A DNA stretch of 64,000 nt from Rubinisphaera margarita (lineage in GTDB: Bacteria; Planctomycetota; Planctomycetia; Planctomycetales; Planctomycetaceae): the NCBI RefSeq assembly GCF_022267515.1, contig NZ_JAKFGB010000012.1:868001-932000 (forward strand). Direction: 5' to 3'. Of this stretch, positions 9,526-18,249 are shown one piece after another; position 1 is the stretch's first letter, and each line of letters begins with the position of its first letter. The notes under the pieces were generated by a model. The model was not told where the DNA came from. It saw nothing but the letters and a program-made list of their open reading frames with translations, and made no database searches. The position numbers and the translations under genes were made by a program.

Positions 9526-10494
9526 TCATGAAGGCCGCCGTCCCGGACGTTCCACCCATTTGTAAGCGCGGGCAGCGTTCCTGGAACAGAACTTCTGTAC
9601 GACCTCCGGTCCCTGCTCAGTGGCGTACTCCATCACGATCCGCTGCAGGGTCTCGTAATCCGCTGCGCGTTCCGAGACCGGCCAGTTGCTGCCAAAGATG
9701 ACGCGATCGTTTCCGAATCGACCCCAGACGATATCCAAATAGGGACGATAGAAATTCAGCTCGTGAGGAACCGGTTGTCCTCCTCGGGCGGCTCCCTCGA
9801 CGAGACCGGAAATCTTCGTGAAGACGTTTGGATGCTGCGCTGCCGCCTGAATGGCGTCGCTCCATTCCGCTGGCGGCGGATCCGTATTGATTCTCACGTT
9901 GCCTATGTGGTTCAAGACGATCCGCAGCTCAGGAATCAGCGGAGCCAGCTTAGCGATCGCTCCCGGGGTATCGGGTCCGCCGTTGACATCGAGCGAAAGA
10001 TCGTGATCGGCGAGCAGCTTCAATGGAGTCAGATTCCCGGTGTCCAGCAACGTGCCCAGCGTCTTCACGGAGATCCGGATGCCCCGAAACAGCGGATTGG
10101 CCGCGAAGCGTTGGACGTTTGCTGCATAATCCTCAGACAGCGGGTCGAGATTCCCCACAATTCCGACGATAAATGGCTCTTTCTTCGCAAGGTCGAGCAG
10201 CCAGGCGTTGTCTTCCACCAGCGGACTGGCTTCGACGATGACCGTCCCGGTGACCGGGCGATGCATCTTCAGGGCGCGCAGATGTTTGGGGAGCACAGTC
10301 CGGTAGAGTGACGAGTCCTTCCTGGGCCAGGGAACCCCTTCCGGACGCGACGGGTCGTAGAAGTGTGTGTGACAATCAATGATATCGAGTCCAGACGCTC
10401 CTTCCGCTCCCGCAGAGAGGGTCCATGGTCTCATTGCCATGCCGAGTCCGCTGGCGATCATCCAGTGCCGGCGTGTCCACTGCAGTTCACTCAT
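9526..10494 (-). CDS. Amidohydrolase family 2 (metal-dependent lactonase-like), exported
   Basis: 322 aa from an ATG at 10494 preceded by GGGAGA; a 103-residue upstream extension in the same frame overlaps the previous gene and is rejected. The N-terminus has a Tat-like signal (TRRHWMIASGLGMAMRP). The mature part opens with IIDCHTHFYDP, the metal-binding HxH of amidohydrolase_2 proteins, and ends with the IFGSNWPVSER motif that holds the conserved active-site Asn/Trp region. The family includes lactonases and decarboxylases acting on sugar or aromatic acids. The start lies 13 bp after the PHP-domain gene, so the two are co-transcribed. Confidence 0.88.
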   Translation of the reverse strand: MSELQWTRRHWMIASGLGMAMRPWTLSAGAEGASGLDIIDCHTHFYDPSRPEGVPWPRKDSSLYRTVLPKHLRALKMHRPVTGTVIVEASPLVEDNAWLLDLAKKEPFIVGIVGNLDPLSEDYAANVQRFAANPLFRGIRISVKTLGTLLDTGNLTPLKLLADHDLSLDVNGGPDTPGAIAKLAPLIPELRIVLNHIGNVRINTDPPPAEWSDAIQAAAQHPNVFTKISGLVEGAARGGQPVPHELNFYRPYLDIVWGRFGNDRVIFGSNWPVSERAADYETLQRIVMEYATEQGPEVVQKFCSRNAARAYKWVERPGRRPS

Positions 10495-10507
10495 CCCGTC
10501 TCTCCCT

Positions 10508-11848
10508 TTACTCAGAGTCTGAACCATTGACGACAACTGGTTGGATCCATGCCTGCTTTTTGTCACCGACTTCGGAAGGATTCGGATGAACCGCGCTGGA
10601 GGTGATCCGGGCCCGCACGTAGATTTCGTCCCCCTGAAAGGTGTATGCGGCGGAGGTACCTTCCGACGACTGCAGGATCTGTCCAATATCATCGCTGTAA
10701 CGCCGTGTCGCGCGGACCGGCTCGCCGTTCTCGTCAACAACCGGCTCGCTTCGCGGATCGTACCCCTGTCGGGTGCCAATGAACTCGATCGTATAGGTTT
10801 CACCTTCGACGGGTTCGACTTCGACGTTCATTTGTTTCCCGTCGACGGCGATTCGTTTCAGAGCGACGCCGCTTGAGGCGTAGAACTTTCCTGCTTCAAG
10901 GGCCTGGACCAGTGTTTCTGCGGAGAGTTCGTCGGCCAGGACGACGACCCAGCCGCGTCCTGGTTCAGCCTGTCGACTGGGGATGCGATGATAATTATGG
11001 CCGTCATCGACGGCGATGCCGTACATCAGCGGCAATTCGAACTCGTCGATGCGGCGAGTGAGAATGATGTCCCACATTCGCTCGGTCGAGGAATGCGTGT
11101 CGTTCCCCGCGTTGTAAACCGAGGGGTGTCCGTTGTAGACCTCGAAGAACTTCTCCCCGACGACCCGCATCAGGTCTTCGGCCGTGACCGCGAAGCCAAA
11201 GTTGGGATGGTTCAGATGAATCAGCGTCGACTGCCCGGTCCGCTCCCGTTGAGTCATTACAGCATTGACGTTGTTCTGAATGGTTTCCGCAACACTCGCC
11301 CCGCCTCGAGGTGTGATCAGCTCGCCAACATTGCTGGCGTTCATGTGAATCGGATACCGATCGTACTTGTCGCTGATCTCTTCCCCCTGGATTAGCAGGA
11401 ACTCACCGGGCTTGTTGAAACGACGTTCAACTTCTCCAAACGTTCGCAGCCGAACCTGAAGGACACCCTCTTCCTCGCGGGTTTCAATCTGGTCAGGGAA
11501 GTTCTTCAGTAGTTTGTCGAACGCCGTCTGACCGCCTTTGGTCTTCTCAACATCGACCCAGCGAACGCCCTGCGCCAGGACGTTGTGATCGGTGAACGAC
11601 AGGAAGTGATAGCCGTTGTCCCGGTACCAGAGAGCGATGTTGCCGAGATAATCGTCGCCATCACTCCAGTGAGAGTGGGTGTGCAGATTGCCGCGGTACC
11701 ACTTAAGGTCCCCCTGCTCCTGCAGGACGAACGCCTTTGGAGTTTCGGCGGATGAGTGATCAACGAAGAAGAAAAGCGTTGCGCAGAAGATCATGCCGAT
11801 CTGCAGCACGAAACGCCTGGAGAGAGTGCTTGAGGAAGAATGATGCAT
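10508..11848 (-). CDS. PHP-domain metallophosphoesterase-like protein, exported
   Basis: 446 aa with an N-terminal hydrophobic segment (about 10-33). A PHP domain follows, with the metal-binding motif LHTHSHWSDG and later FTDHNVL and LIHLNHPNFG. The C-terminal part (about 330-446) looks like beta-rich substrate-binding sequence. PHP proteins hydrolyse phosphate esters or act on phosphosugars with two or three metal ions. Planctomycetes have many exported copies of unknown substrate. It is followed after 13 bp by the amidohydrolase, suggesting one pathway. Confidence 0.82.
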   Translation of the reverse strand: MHHSSSSTLSRRFVLQIGMIFCATLFFFVDHSSAETPKAFVLQEQGDLKWYRGNLHTHSHWSDGDDYLGNIALWYRDNGYHFLSFTDHNVLAQGVRWVDVEKTKGGQTAFDKLLKNFPDQIETREEEGVLQVRLRTFGEVERRFNKPGEFLLIQGEEISDKYDRYPIHMNASNVGELITPRGGASVAETIQNNVNAVMTQRERTGQSTLIHLNHPNFGFAVTAEDLMRVVGEKFFEVYNGHPSVYNAGNDTHSSTERMWDIILTRRIDEFELPLMYGIAVDDGHNYHRIPSRQAEPGRGWVVVLADELSAETLVQALEAGKFYASSGVALKRIAVDGKQMNVEVEPVEGETYTIEFIGTRQGYDPRSEPVVDENGEPVRATRRYSDDIGQILQSSEGTSAAYTFQGDEIYVRARITSSAVHPNPSEVGDKKQAWIQPVVVNGSDSE

Positions 11849-11856
11849 TCAGGAAC

Positions 11857-11951
11857 GGCTCCGGCTCGGGACAGGTGGGGTGAAGTCGGACAGGTCGCTG
11901 GCGATCTGCCAGCGTACTCACATCCTATTCGGAGCCGGAGTCGGGCGAAAG
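11857..11951. other. Intergenic hairpin framed by an outer inverted repeat
   Basis: A perfect 7-bp stem, CGCTGGC at 11896-11902 against GCCAGCG at 11908-11914 with a 5-nt loop. It is framed by CTCCGGCTC (from about 11859) and GAGCCGGAG (about 11942), which can pair with each other. It lies between the stop of the Tat protein gene and the start of the PHP gene. There is no T-run, so it is not a classical terminator; it may be a leader structure. Confidence 0.45.
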
Positions 11952-11975
11952 CGTTGCGGAGGTTGGCCAGCTGTT

Positions 11976-13481
11976 TCAGGCGAAGGCTTCGCGTGTCCGC
12001 TGGACCAGATCGTTGTCGGGAGCAGTCGAACTCTGCAGTTTCACCATGCTGGCGGCCAGATACTGATTTCGCCATTCCGGAGAGACATGGTAAAAATCTT
12101 CCAGCACCGCCGAGCTGAATTTGTAGTCGTGTGCATCGTTCCCCTTGAGGAACACAAGCAGCCGCGCGGTGTCGATCAGAGTGCGTGGCGAGCCTTCCTG
12201 CTGCAGATAGGCGAACGTATCGGCTGCGGCCCGCGTCGAATTGCGTCCGACATCCTGAAACAGCTGCTCTACAGAACGTTCTTCTTCGGAACGTTCGTCG
12301 TTCAATGAATCGATGGTCAGATCGGCAACGCGGCCGCGAGAATTCATCGCGTCGCGGAACATCGGCAGGAAGGCGGCATTCTGAAGCAGCATCAGCCGCT
12401 GAGTGCGGTCGTCGGCACTTGTCTGCCAGGCGTAGTAAAGAGCATTCGACGTCGTCGCCGCGTGAAGAGCGACGATTCCGGGCTGCCGCATCAACAGTTC
12501 GCCGGAACCGACAAGCATGGCATCCCAGATCGACTGCGGTGAGACCCCGGCGTTGAGTTGCTCGACAACGAGATCGCACGTGGTGTTATTGTCGTCAGTT
12601 CGCAGGGCCTGCATGAACTCTTCAGTCGCTTTACGATCGAGTTGACCATCGCGCCAATGGGGGCGAATGTTTTCAGCCAGTTCGACATTGCGGCGATACG
12701 GGCGGTCGGCTTCGTCATCGCGATCACGCGGATTGCCGCCGTCATGCATCAGCAGCGCGTACGCCAGCGAACGCAGAATCGGCTCGGCATGGCGATGTCC
12801 GATCGCCTGCAGAGCGCGGTAGCTGTTGGCCACGAAGATGGCTTTGTGGCCGATCGAACGGAAATCACGGGCACCAATCCGAAAGAGCATCTCGTAGATC
12901 TCGTTGAGACCAGCCGTTCGAGCCAGGCCGGCGACTGCGGCATCGGCTGCCGATTCGTCCCAGTTCTCCATTGCTTCGGTAAAGACGCTACGCGATTTAT
13001 GAGCAGCCGGGATTGCGTTTTCGTCGATTGGAGGCATGACCCAGTCATCGCGCTCTCTCACATCGCGGGCCGCCGCCGATTTGAAGTAGTCGAGTGCCCA
13101 GAAGATCGGGAGCCAGCGATGCTCCGGCGGACCGGCAACGCTTGCCAGATGAGCTGAATTCACGACGAGCACGGTGTGAAACTTGAACCCGACCGAGGGA
13201 CGCGGTTCGACATTCCGCACGCCCGCCAGTTGCAGAGCGGCCAGGACTTCCTGATAGCTGAGTCCACCTCGAATGCGTTCGGCCATCACTTCAAGCAGGC
13301 GTTCCCGAGGCGTCGTTTCGATTAACCGAACGACCGGTTCGATCTCCGGTGCCAGATGGACCATCTCTTTCCGTGGCTTCAAGTCGTCGGCTTTTACGGG
13401 AGCGAGACCGGATAGAAACGCGAGATCTCCGAGGGTTCCAGCGGCGAGTGCGGTCTGAAGAAAAGAACGTCGGGTCGTCAT
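11976..13481 (-). CDS. Conserved planctomycete-type Tat-exported protein of unknown function
   Basis: 501 aa, not recognised beyond resemblance to planctomycete hypothetical proteins. It starts with a clear twin-arginine signal (TTRRSFLQTALAAGTLG) after an AGGAGA ribosome site. The mature protein is predicted mostly helical and has several His-containing helices: GFKFHTVLVVNSAHLAS, IGHKAIFVANSYR, GHRHAEPILRSLAY and PGIVALHAATTSNAL. Such a pattern could bind haem or metal, but no CxxCH is present. Tat export fits a folded, cofactor-containing protein. It is upstream of the PHP and amidohydrolase genes. Confidence 0.75.
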   Translation of the reverse strand: MTTRRSFLQTALAAGTLGDLAFLSGLAPVKADDLKPRKEMVHLAPEIEPVVRLIETTPRERLLEVMAERIRGGLSYQEVLAALQLAGVRNVEPRPSVGFKFHTVLVVNSAHLASVAGPPEHRWLPIFWALDYFKSAAARDVRERDDWVMPPIDENAIPAAHKSRSVFTEAMENWDESAADAAVAGLARTAGLNEIYEMLFRIGARDFRSIGHKAIFVANSYRALQAIGHRHAEPILRSLAYALLMHDGGNPRDRDDEADRPYRRNVELAENIRPHWRDGQLDRKATEEFMQALRTDDNNTTCDLVVEQLNAGVSPQSIWDAMLVGSGELLMRQPGIVALHAATTSNALYYAWQTSADDRTQRLMLLQNAAFLPMFRDAMNSRGRVADLTIDSLNDERSEEERSVEQLFQDVGRNSTRAAADTFAYLQQEGSPRTLIDTARLLVFLKGNDAHDYKFSSAVLEDFYHVSPEWRNQYLAASMVKLQSSTAPDNDLVQRTREAFA

Positions 13482-13602
13482 CGGTCGTCTCCTGACAGCG
13501 GCGCGAGCAGAATAGGCGAATGGTTCATTCTACTCATCGCCAGCCGTTCCTGAAAAAGATTCTTCGGAATTGTCGAAGAACCATGAGACCGCAGGCCGCG
13601 TC

Positions 13603-15273
13603 TCAGTGCGTGCAGGGCATCGGACCGGACCATTCATCGTGACGCCGGAACCAGAGCAGTTTCTGCTCCAGCAACGAGGGCGGTGTGAAAGCCGATTCGT
13701 CACTCACTTCGCCGCCCTTTCGCCAGAGCGTCACAAGTTCATCGGGGCGTCGAATTGTTACGGTCACATCGCCATCGATACGGCTCAGCAATCGTCGCAC
13801 TTCAAAGAACGGGAGGATGCGACCGGGGTTGGCGAACTGTTCGATCCCTGTCGGATGTTCGGGCGGAGCGAGGATGTCGGGTTCGGATGCGACCACTTCA
13901 ACCATATCGTTCTGGTAGCCAAACAATGGGGCTCGCTGCAGAAACAGATGGTTCGGAGCGAACTCCGTTCGCAGATTGCTGAACATGGCGAACGAGTTCT
14001 GAGTCTTCAAACCGATCCACGGACTCAGGCCGTTAAACAGAACCAGGCAGATTCCGATCCACGCCGGAGTCCAGCGGAGTCCTCGAACCGACTGTCGATC
14101 GTCTTCCGTGTTAATCGCCCAGGCCGCGATGTATGAACGGCAAAGCCAGCCTGCCCATCCCAGAAACGCAATCAGGCCGAGTGTATTGACCTTCTCGAAC
14201 GTCGAGCGGTCTTCCCCCAGATTCGCGTAGAGAAGTGACGAGGTGATTCCGAGAATGTAGAACACCGTGATCACACAACCTCCGAAGAATTCCGGATCGC
14301 GCGGAATCGGGAAACGTTCGCGAATCCACTCCTGTTGAGCCCGCCAGCAAGTCTGCACGGCTCGGAGTTGCTGCGGCGACAGAAAGGTAACGAGCATCGC
14401 CAGCACGAGCGCGCTGTAACTGTAGATTCCGGCGAATGGGTGCAGCGACAGCCAGATGTGAAAGATGCAGGCGACGACGAACCCGACATGCCGCGTCCTT
14501 CTCACCAGAAGCAGGAGCGGGATTGTTAACTCCAGAGCGAGTGAACCCCAGATGAACAACGGCTCGATTACTTCGGGGGTCGCCGGGAGCCAGAGTCGTT
14601 GTTCGAGTTCCCGCTGCATCTGGACCGCACAACTCACGGCTGGATTCGCATAGTCCGAGTTCAGCTTCTGGATCACAGCCCAGAAATACATCACAGCAAG
14701 CTCCCAGCGGAGCACACCGACGAATCCGCGATACAACCGCGTTGCCTCATCTTCGGAGAGTTGAGACGGAAGCTTCGGTGATCGTTCGGGACGACTGAAC
14801 AGCAGCATCATGAGGACGGTCAGGAATCCACAGAAGTCTTCCTGGCGAACACTGATCACCAGAGCCAGATAAACACACAACGCGAGAACGTTGACTGCGA
14901 TTCGACGAGGGCGCCCGAGGTGAAAGATCTTCATTCGCGTTTCCCGATCGGCCGTCGCAGCCGCCCAGAGGAAGCCGGTCAGGATCGTCAGGTTGATCAT
15001 ACCCTCGAACAGAATGTGATTCGGAACAAACGGCAGACTGCGGAACAAGTTCAGCAAAGAGGCCGCGATGAGAAAGCCGAAGCGTTGCGGTGAACGCGGG
15101 CGGAGCAGTACGAGCGACGTGCAGAGGACGAGCACCCATCCCTGCCATGTACGGGCCCAGAAGTGGAACGACATGAGATGCAGGAACGTCGCGGTTGCCC
15201 AGAGAACGGCGAAGACGGTCAGCGGCGAATACGCGCTCGAATCAGTCGGATGTGTCGTTGGATTGCTGGTCAA
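13603..15273 (-). CDS. HTTM / vitamin K-dependent gamma-carboxylase-like membrane protein
   Basis: 556 aa, starting at a TTG at 15273. It has about eight to ten hydrophobic segments in the first 440 residues, then a soluble C-terminal part (about 450-556). The membrane region resembles HTTM-domain proteins (for example the RGFVGVLRWELAVMYFWAVIQKLN and ALELTIPLLLLVRRTRH regions). That family includes gamma-carboxylase but is mostly uncharacterised in bacteria. It is the last gene of the carrier-protein operon, 117 bp after the condensation-domain gene, so it may modify or export that operon's product. The start codon is uncertain. Confidence 0.72.
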   Translation of the reverse strand: MTSNPTTHPTDSSAYSPLTVFAVLWATATFLHLMSFHFWARTWQGWVLVLCTSLVLLRPRSPQRFGFLIAASLLNLFRSLPFVPNHILFEGMINLTILTGFLWAAATADRETRMKIFHLGRPRRIAVNVLALCVYLALVISVRQEDFCGFLTVLMMLLFSRPERSPKLPSQLSEDEATRLYRGFVGVLRWELAVMYFWAVIQKLNSDYANPAVSCAVQMQRELEQRLWLPATPEVIEPLFIWGSLALELTIPLLLLVRRTRHVGFVVACIFHIWLSLHPFAGIYSYSALVLAMLVTFLSPQQLRAVQTCWRAQQEWIRERFPIPRDPEFFGGCVITVFYILGITSSLLYANLGEDRSTFEKVNTLGLIAFLGWAGWLCRSYIAAWAINTEDDRQSVRGLRWTPAWIGICLVLFNGLSPWIGLKTQNSFAMFSNLRTEFAPNHLFLQRAPLFGYQNDMVEVVASEPDILAPPEHPTGIEQFANPGRILPFFEVRRLLSRIDGDVTVTIRRPDELVTLWRKGGEVSDESAFTPPSLLEQKLLWFRRHDEWSGPMPCTH

Positions 15274-15390
15274 GGAGCTCGGTCTCTCGCTGCGGGGGCC
15301 GGGAAAAGCCGGTCAAAATCCAATCGACCGGGGCCGAAATTTACCGACATCTTCGGTCACGACGCAATCCTGACTTTGTCGTGCATCGCG

Positions 15391-16758
15391 TTAGTCGGGG
15401 CCGTCGGCCTCTTCACGAGCCGCGGCGAGAAGTTCTTCGACCGTTCGGTCCAGAAATGCCTGGGCGTCGGCTGCGGGGACGACGTTCTCGACATATGTCA
15501 CGAGGAATTGCAACTGGTCGCGGAACTGCGTGATCAACATCGTTAGTCCAGACGGAGACCAGGCCGCACAGTAATAAGTGGCCATACGCACCGGAACGCC
15601 GCCAAACGTTTCGCTGTAGTCCCGAGGCACGGCGAAATAGGCGTACCAGAACGAGAACGCCCAGCGAATCATCTGACTGGTCACCCGTCGAACGAGAGGA
15701 TAACACCAGTAGAAGATCGAATTCGATTCGAGGATCCCCAGATCCCGCTTCTCGCGGAGAACTCCATGCAGACGCTCGACGAGCAGTTCGACACGCCGTT
15801 TGCGGTTGTGAACTTCGTTCCGGCTCAGATGAACTCGCAGAACAGAGCTGCCGTTCTGAGGATGAAAGTTGTCTGCGGTCTGACGGCCGACTTCGACACC
15901 AACTCCAGTGCGGAACAGATCATCCGCGTGAGGATAATGCAGCGTATCGGCAAACGCCTGGAAGACGCCGCCGAGCAATGTCATCGACGTCGACGGGAAC
16001 CGCGTCACCTTCCGAGAGTAGGCGAGAAGCAGTGCCGACTCCTCTTCGTTCAGGCGTCGGCTGAGCAATCGCAGTTGTACGTTCTGCAGTTTCTGACGTT
16101 GAGGCGTTCGCGGCATCTGTCGAGGCCACCTGGCCCGTTTAGCCCAGCGGTCCTGGATATAGTCAGGCAGTGCTTTCTTAAAGGCTGTCCAGCGGATGCG
16201 TCTGGAGAATCGCTGGCGATGCGACTCGATCAGATCGTGTGGCTCCCCCGGCTCGGGAAGCGGATCGCCCGTCAGCAGATGATTGAGCTCCTGCAATATC
16301 AGACGTGCGGAGCGTTCGTCGACGAGCGAATGGTTCAACAGCATCATCAGGACATCGCTGCCGTCCGGAAGATGCAGCAGATGAAAGGATAAACCGGGCT
16401 CCCGGAACAGATCTCGCGGTCGGGAGAGGATTGTTTCACCGGCCCGCTGGATCGCCTCTTCACTCGCCTCGGTCAGTGTCTCTTCACGAACGGTGACCTG
16501 AAGTTCAGGATCGTCCTGCCAGGAGATCGTTCCCTTCCAGTCGCGGACGAGTCGTGATTTGAGCACGGGATGACGGGTCGTGAGCACTGCGACCTGTTCG
16601 CGGAGCTGCGTTGGATCGAGTCGCCGCTCAAGCCAGACCAGAGCAATGGTCTCGAATCCAGGGTTTCCCAGCGCCTGCAGGTTGTCCTGCGCGCTGTACA
16701 TGCACTGGTCGAACGCATTGAGTCTTCGTCGGAAGGGACGGGGCTGCTGGCTCGTCAT
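15391..16758 (-). CDS. Stand-alone condensation (C) domain / acyltransferase
   Basis: 455 aa, the size of a single NRPS-type condensation domain. The active-site motif HHxxxDG is present as NHSLVDE (Asn142, His143, Asp147): the second His, the catalytic one, and the Asp are kept, while the first His and the Gly are changed. The N-terminal FDQCMYSAQDN and C-terminal FGGVPVRMATYYCAAWSPSGL regions match the chloramphenicol-acetyltransferase fold. Such enzymes join a carrier-bound acyl group to an amine or alcohol. It is encoded 48 bp after the AMP ligase and near the carrier protein, so it probably uses that carrier. Confidence 0.82.
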   Translation of the reverse strand: MTSQQPRPFRRRLNAFDQCMYSAQDNLQALGNPGFETIALVWLERRLDPTQLREQVAVLTTRHPVLKSRLVRDWKGTISWQDDPELQVTVREETLTEASEEAIQRAGETILSRPRDLFREPGLSFHLLHLPDGSDVLMMLLNHSLVDERSARLILQELNHLLTGDPLPEPGEPHDLIESHRQRFSRRIRWTAFKKALPDYIQDRWAKRARWPRQMPRTPQRQKLQNVQLRLLSRRLNEEESALLLAYSRKVTRFPSTSMTLLGGVFQAFADTLHYPHADDLFRTGVGVEVGRQTADNFHPQNGSSVLRVHLSRNEVHNRKRRVELLVERLHGVLREKRDLGILESNSIFYWCYPLVRRVTSQMIRWAFSFWYAYFAVPRDYSETFGGVPVRMATYYCAAWSPSGLTMLITQFRDQLQFLVTYVENVVPAADAQAFLDRTVEELLAAAREEADGPD

Positions 16759-16806
16759 CTGATGTTTTGAGGAATCTACTTGGACGTCATTATCGATATC
16801 GGGGAA

Positions 16807-18249
16807 TCAGGTTTCATTCCGATGCAGAATCTTTCCGCTGGCTGTTCGCGGGAAGGAGGCCACATACTGTATCTGACTGGGGATCTTGAAGGGAGCGAGC
16901 CGGGATCGGCACCAGTCGATCAGTTCCCTGATCTCGGGAGGCTCATCGGGGGTTGCCGCGATGACCTCGGCTTGAGCCCGTTCGCCCCAGCGTTCATCCT
17001 GAAGGGAAAAGACGCGAGCGGCTCGGATTCCGGGATGTTCACATAGAACAGCTTCGGCTTCCTGCGGAAAGAACTTCATGCCGGAGATGTTAATCACATC
17101 CTTCGAGCGGCCATGGATCGTGAGACAACCCTGATCATCGACGCTGCAGATATCTCCAGTAGCGAACCAGCCGTCGTCGAGAATCTGATCCCGCGTCCGC
17201 CAGGGATGATAATAGGCATCGAGAAAGCCGGGCCCCTTGAGGCGGATCTCGAACAGACCTTCTCCGAACTCCGAGTCCGTCAACTGAAGTTGATAAGCGG
17301 AGAGGACATTCCCGACTGCAGCCGGGGACTCGCGGGCGTTCTCGAGATTGATGCACGGGAGGCCCACTTCAATAATGCCGAGGGCTTGCGTGAGAGGGAT
17401 CCCGAATCGATCGAGAAAGCGATGCCCTAACTCCGCCTTGAGGGCGCTGGTCGTGCAGATGGCCAGCCGGATTGAACTGAGATCGGCGGACTCCCTGCTA
17501 TCCACCATCCACGCATACTGCAGTGGAGAACCGTAAATGAAAGTTCCCTGATGGCGCTGGACGCTCTCAAAGATTGCACCGGCAAACAGGTTCGCCGGGA
17601 GAACGATGGTCGCACCGTGTGTCAGATAGCTGACGATGGACACGGCAAAGTGGTACGACATCGAGAGCAGCCAGACGACGCGATCGCCGGGAGCCAACTG
17701 CAGCGTCTCGTTGGCGGCTGCGATCCGATCCCGGATCGTTTCGTGCGAGAGGACGACCCCTTTTGACGTTCCCGTTGTGCCGGACGTGAAGCGAACGAAG
17801 GCGGCATTGATCGTGCGAAAGCCTGCGGGCTCTTCGGTGGGACTTTCCACCGGAATCAGCGTGGCTCCGTTTTTCAGAGAATGCAGGGGGCCATTCTCAA
17901 AGGCTTCACAGAATCCGTGTGAACGAGTTTGTGAGAGAACAGCGTCGAGATGGATCTCGCGAACAATCCGTTGTTTTTCGACATCGGCCAGCTCGATGGG
18001 AATTGAAACGACGCTGCCGCGACAGCGCCAGATCGCATAGTTCAAGACGATATAATCGAGTCCACTCGGACAATGCAGGCCGATGCACTCTCCCGGCGCG
18101 AGACCGGAACGGCGAAGCTCTTCTGCTCGACGGTCGATCACGGCATCGAGCTGGGCGTAGGTCATTGCCTGATCGTCCTTAGGCCCCAGAACAGCGGGAC
18201 AATCGGGCTGTTCCGCGGCGGTCTGGCGAAAGAGGTCATCGAGGTTCAC
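16807..18249 (-). CDS. AMP-dependent acyl/aminoacyl synthetase (adenylation enzyme)
   Basis: Activates a carboxylic acid as the acyl-AMP and passes it to a thiol. 480 aa from a GTG at 18249, chosen because GGAGGAGG lies just upstream; the longer frame opening would be non-coding-like. Adenylation motifs: FTSGTTGTSKG (A3, about residue 155), GWFATGDICSVDDQG (A7), GRSKDVINISGMKFFP (A8) and RTASGKILHR (A10 with the catalytic Lys). It overlaps the FAD oxidoreductase gene by 14 bp, showing translational coupling. The likely thiol partner is the carrier protein encoded first in the operon. The substrate is not predicted. Confidence 0.92.
   Translation of the reverse strand: MNLDDLFRQTAAEQPDCPAVLGPKDDQAMTYAQLDAVIDRRAEELRRSGLAPGECIGLHCPSGLDYIVLNYAIWRCRGSVVSIPIELADVEKQRIVREIHLDAVLSQTRSHGFCEAFENGPLHSLKNGATLIPVESPTEEPAGFRTINAAFVRFTSGTTGTSKGVVLSHETIRDRIAAANETLQLAPGDRVVWLLSMSYHFAVSIVSYLTHGATIVLPANLFAGAIFESVQRHQGTFIYGSPLQYAWMVDSRESADLSSIRLAICTTSALKAELGHRFLDRFGIPLTQALGIIEVGLPCINLENARESPAAVGNVLSAYQLQLTDSEFGEGLFEIRLKGPGFLDAYYHPWRTRDQILDDGWFATGDICSVDDQGCLTIHGRSKDVINISGMKFFPQEAEAVLCEHPGIRAARVFSLQDERWGERAQAEVIAATPDEPPEIRELIDWCRSRLAPFKIPSQIQYVASFPRTASGKILHRNET

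Noticed and set aside
10495..10803. 103-residue N-terminal extension of the amidohydrolase
   Set aside because: It overlaps the PHP-domain gene on the same strand in another frame and lacks family pattern; the ATG at 10494 has a ribosome site and a Tat-like signal.
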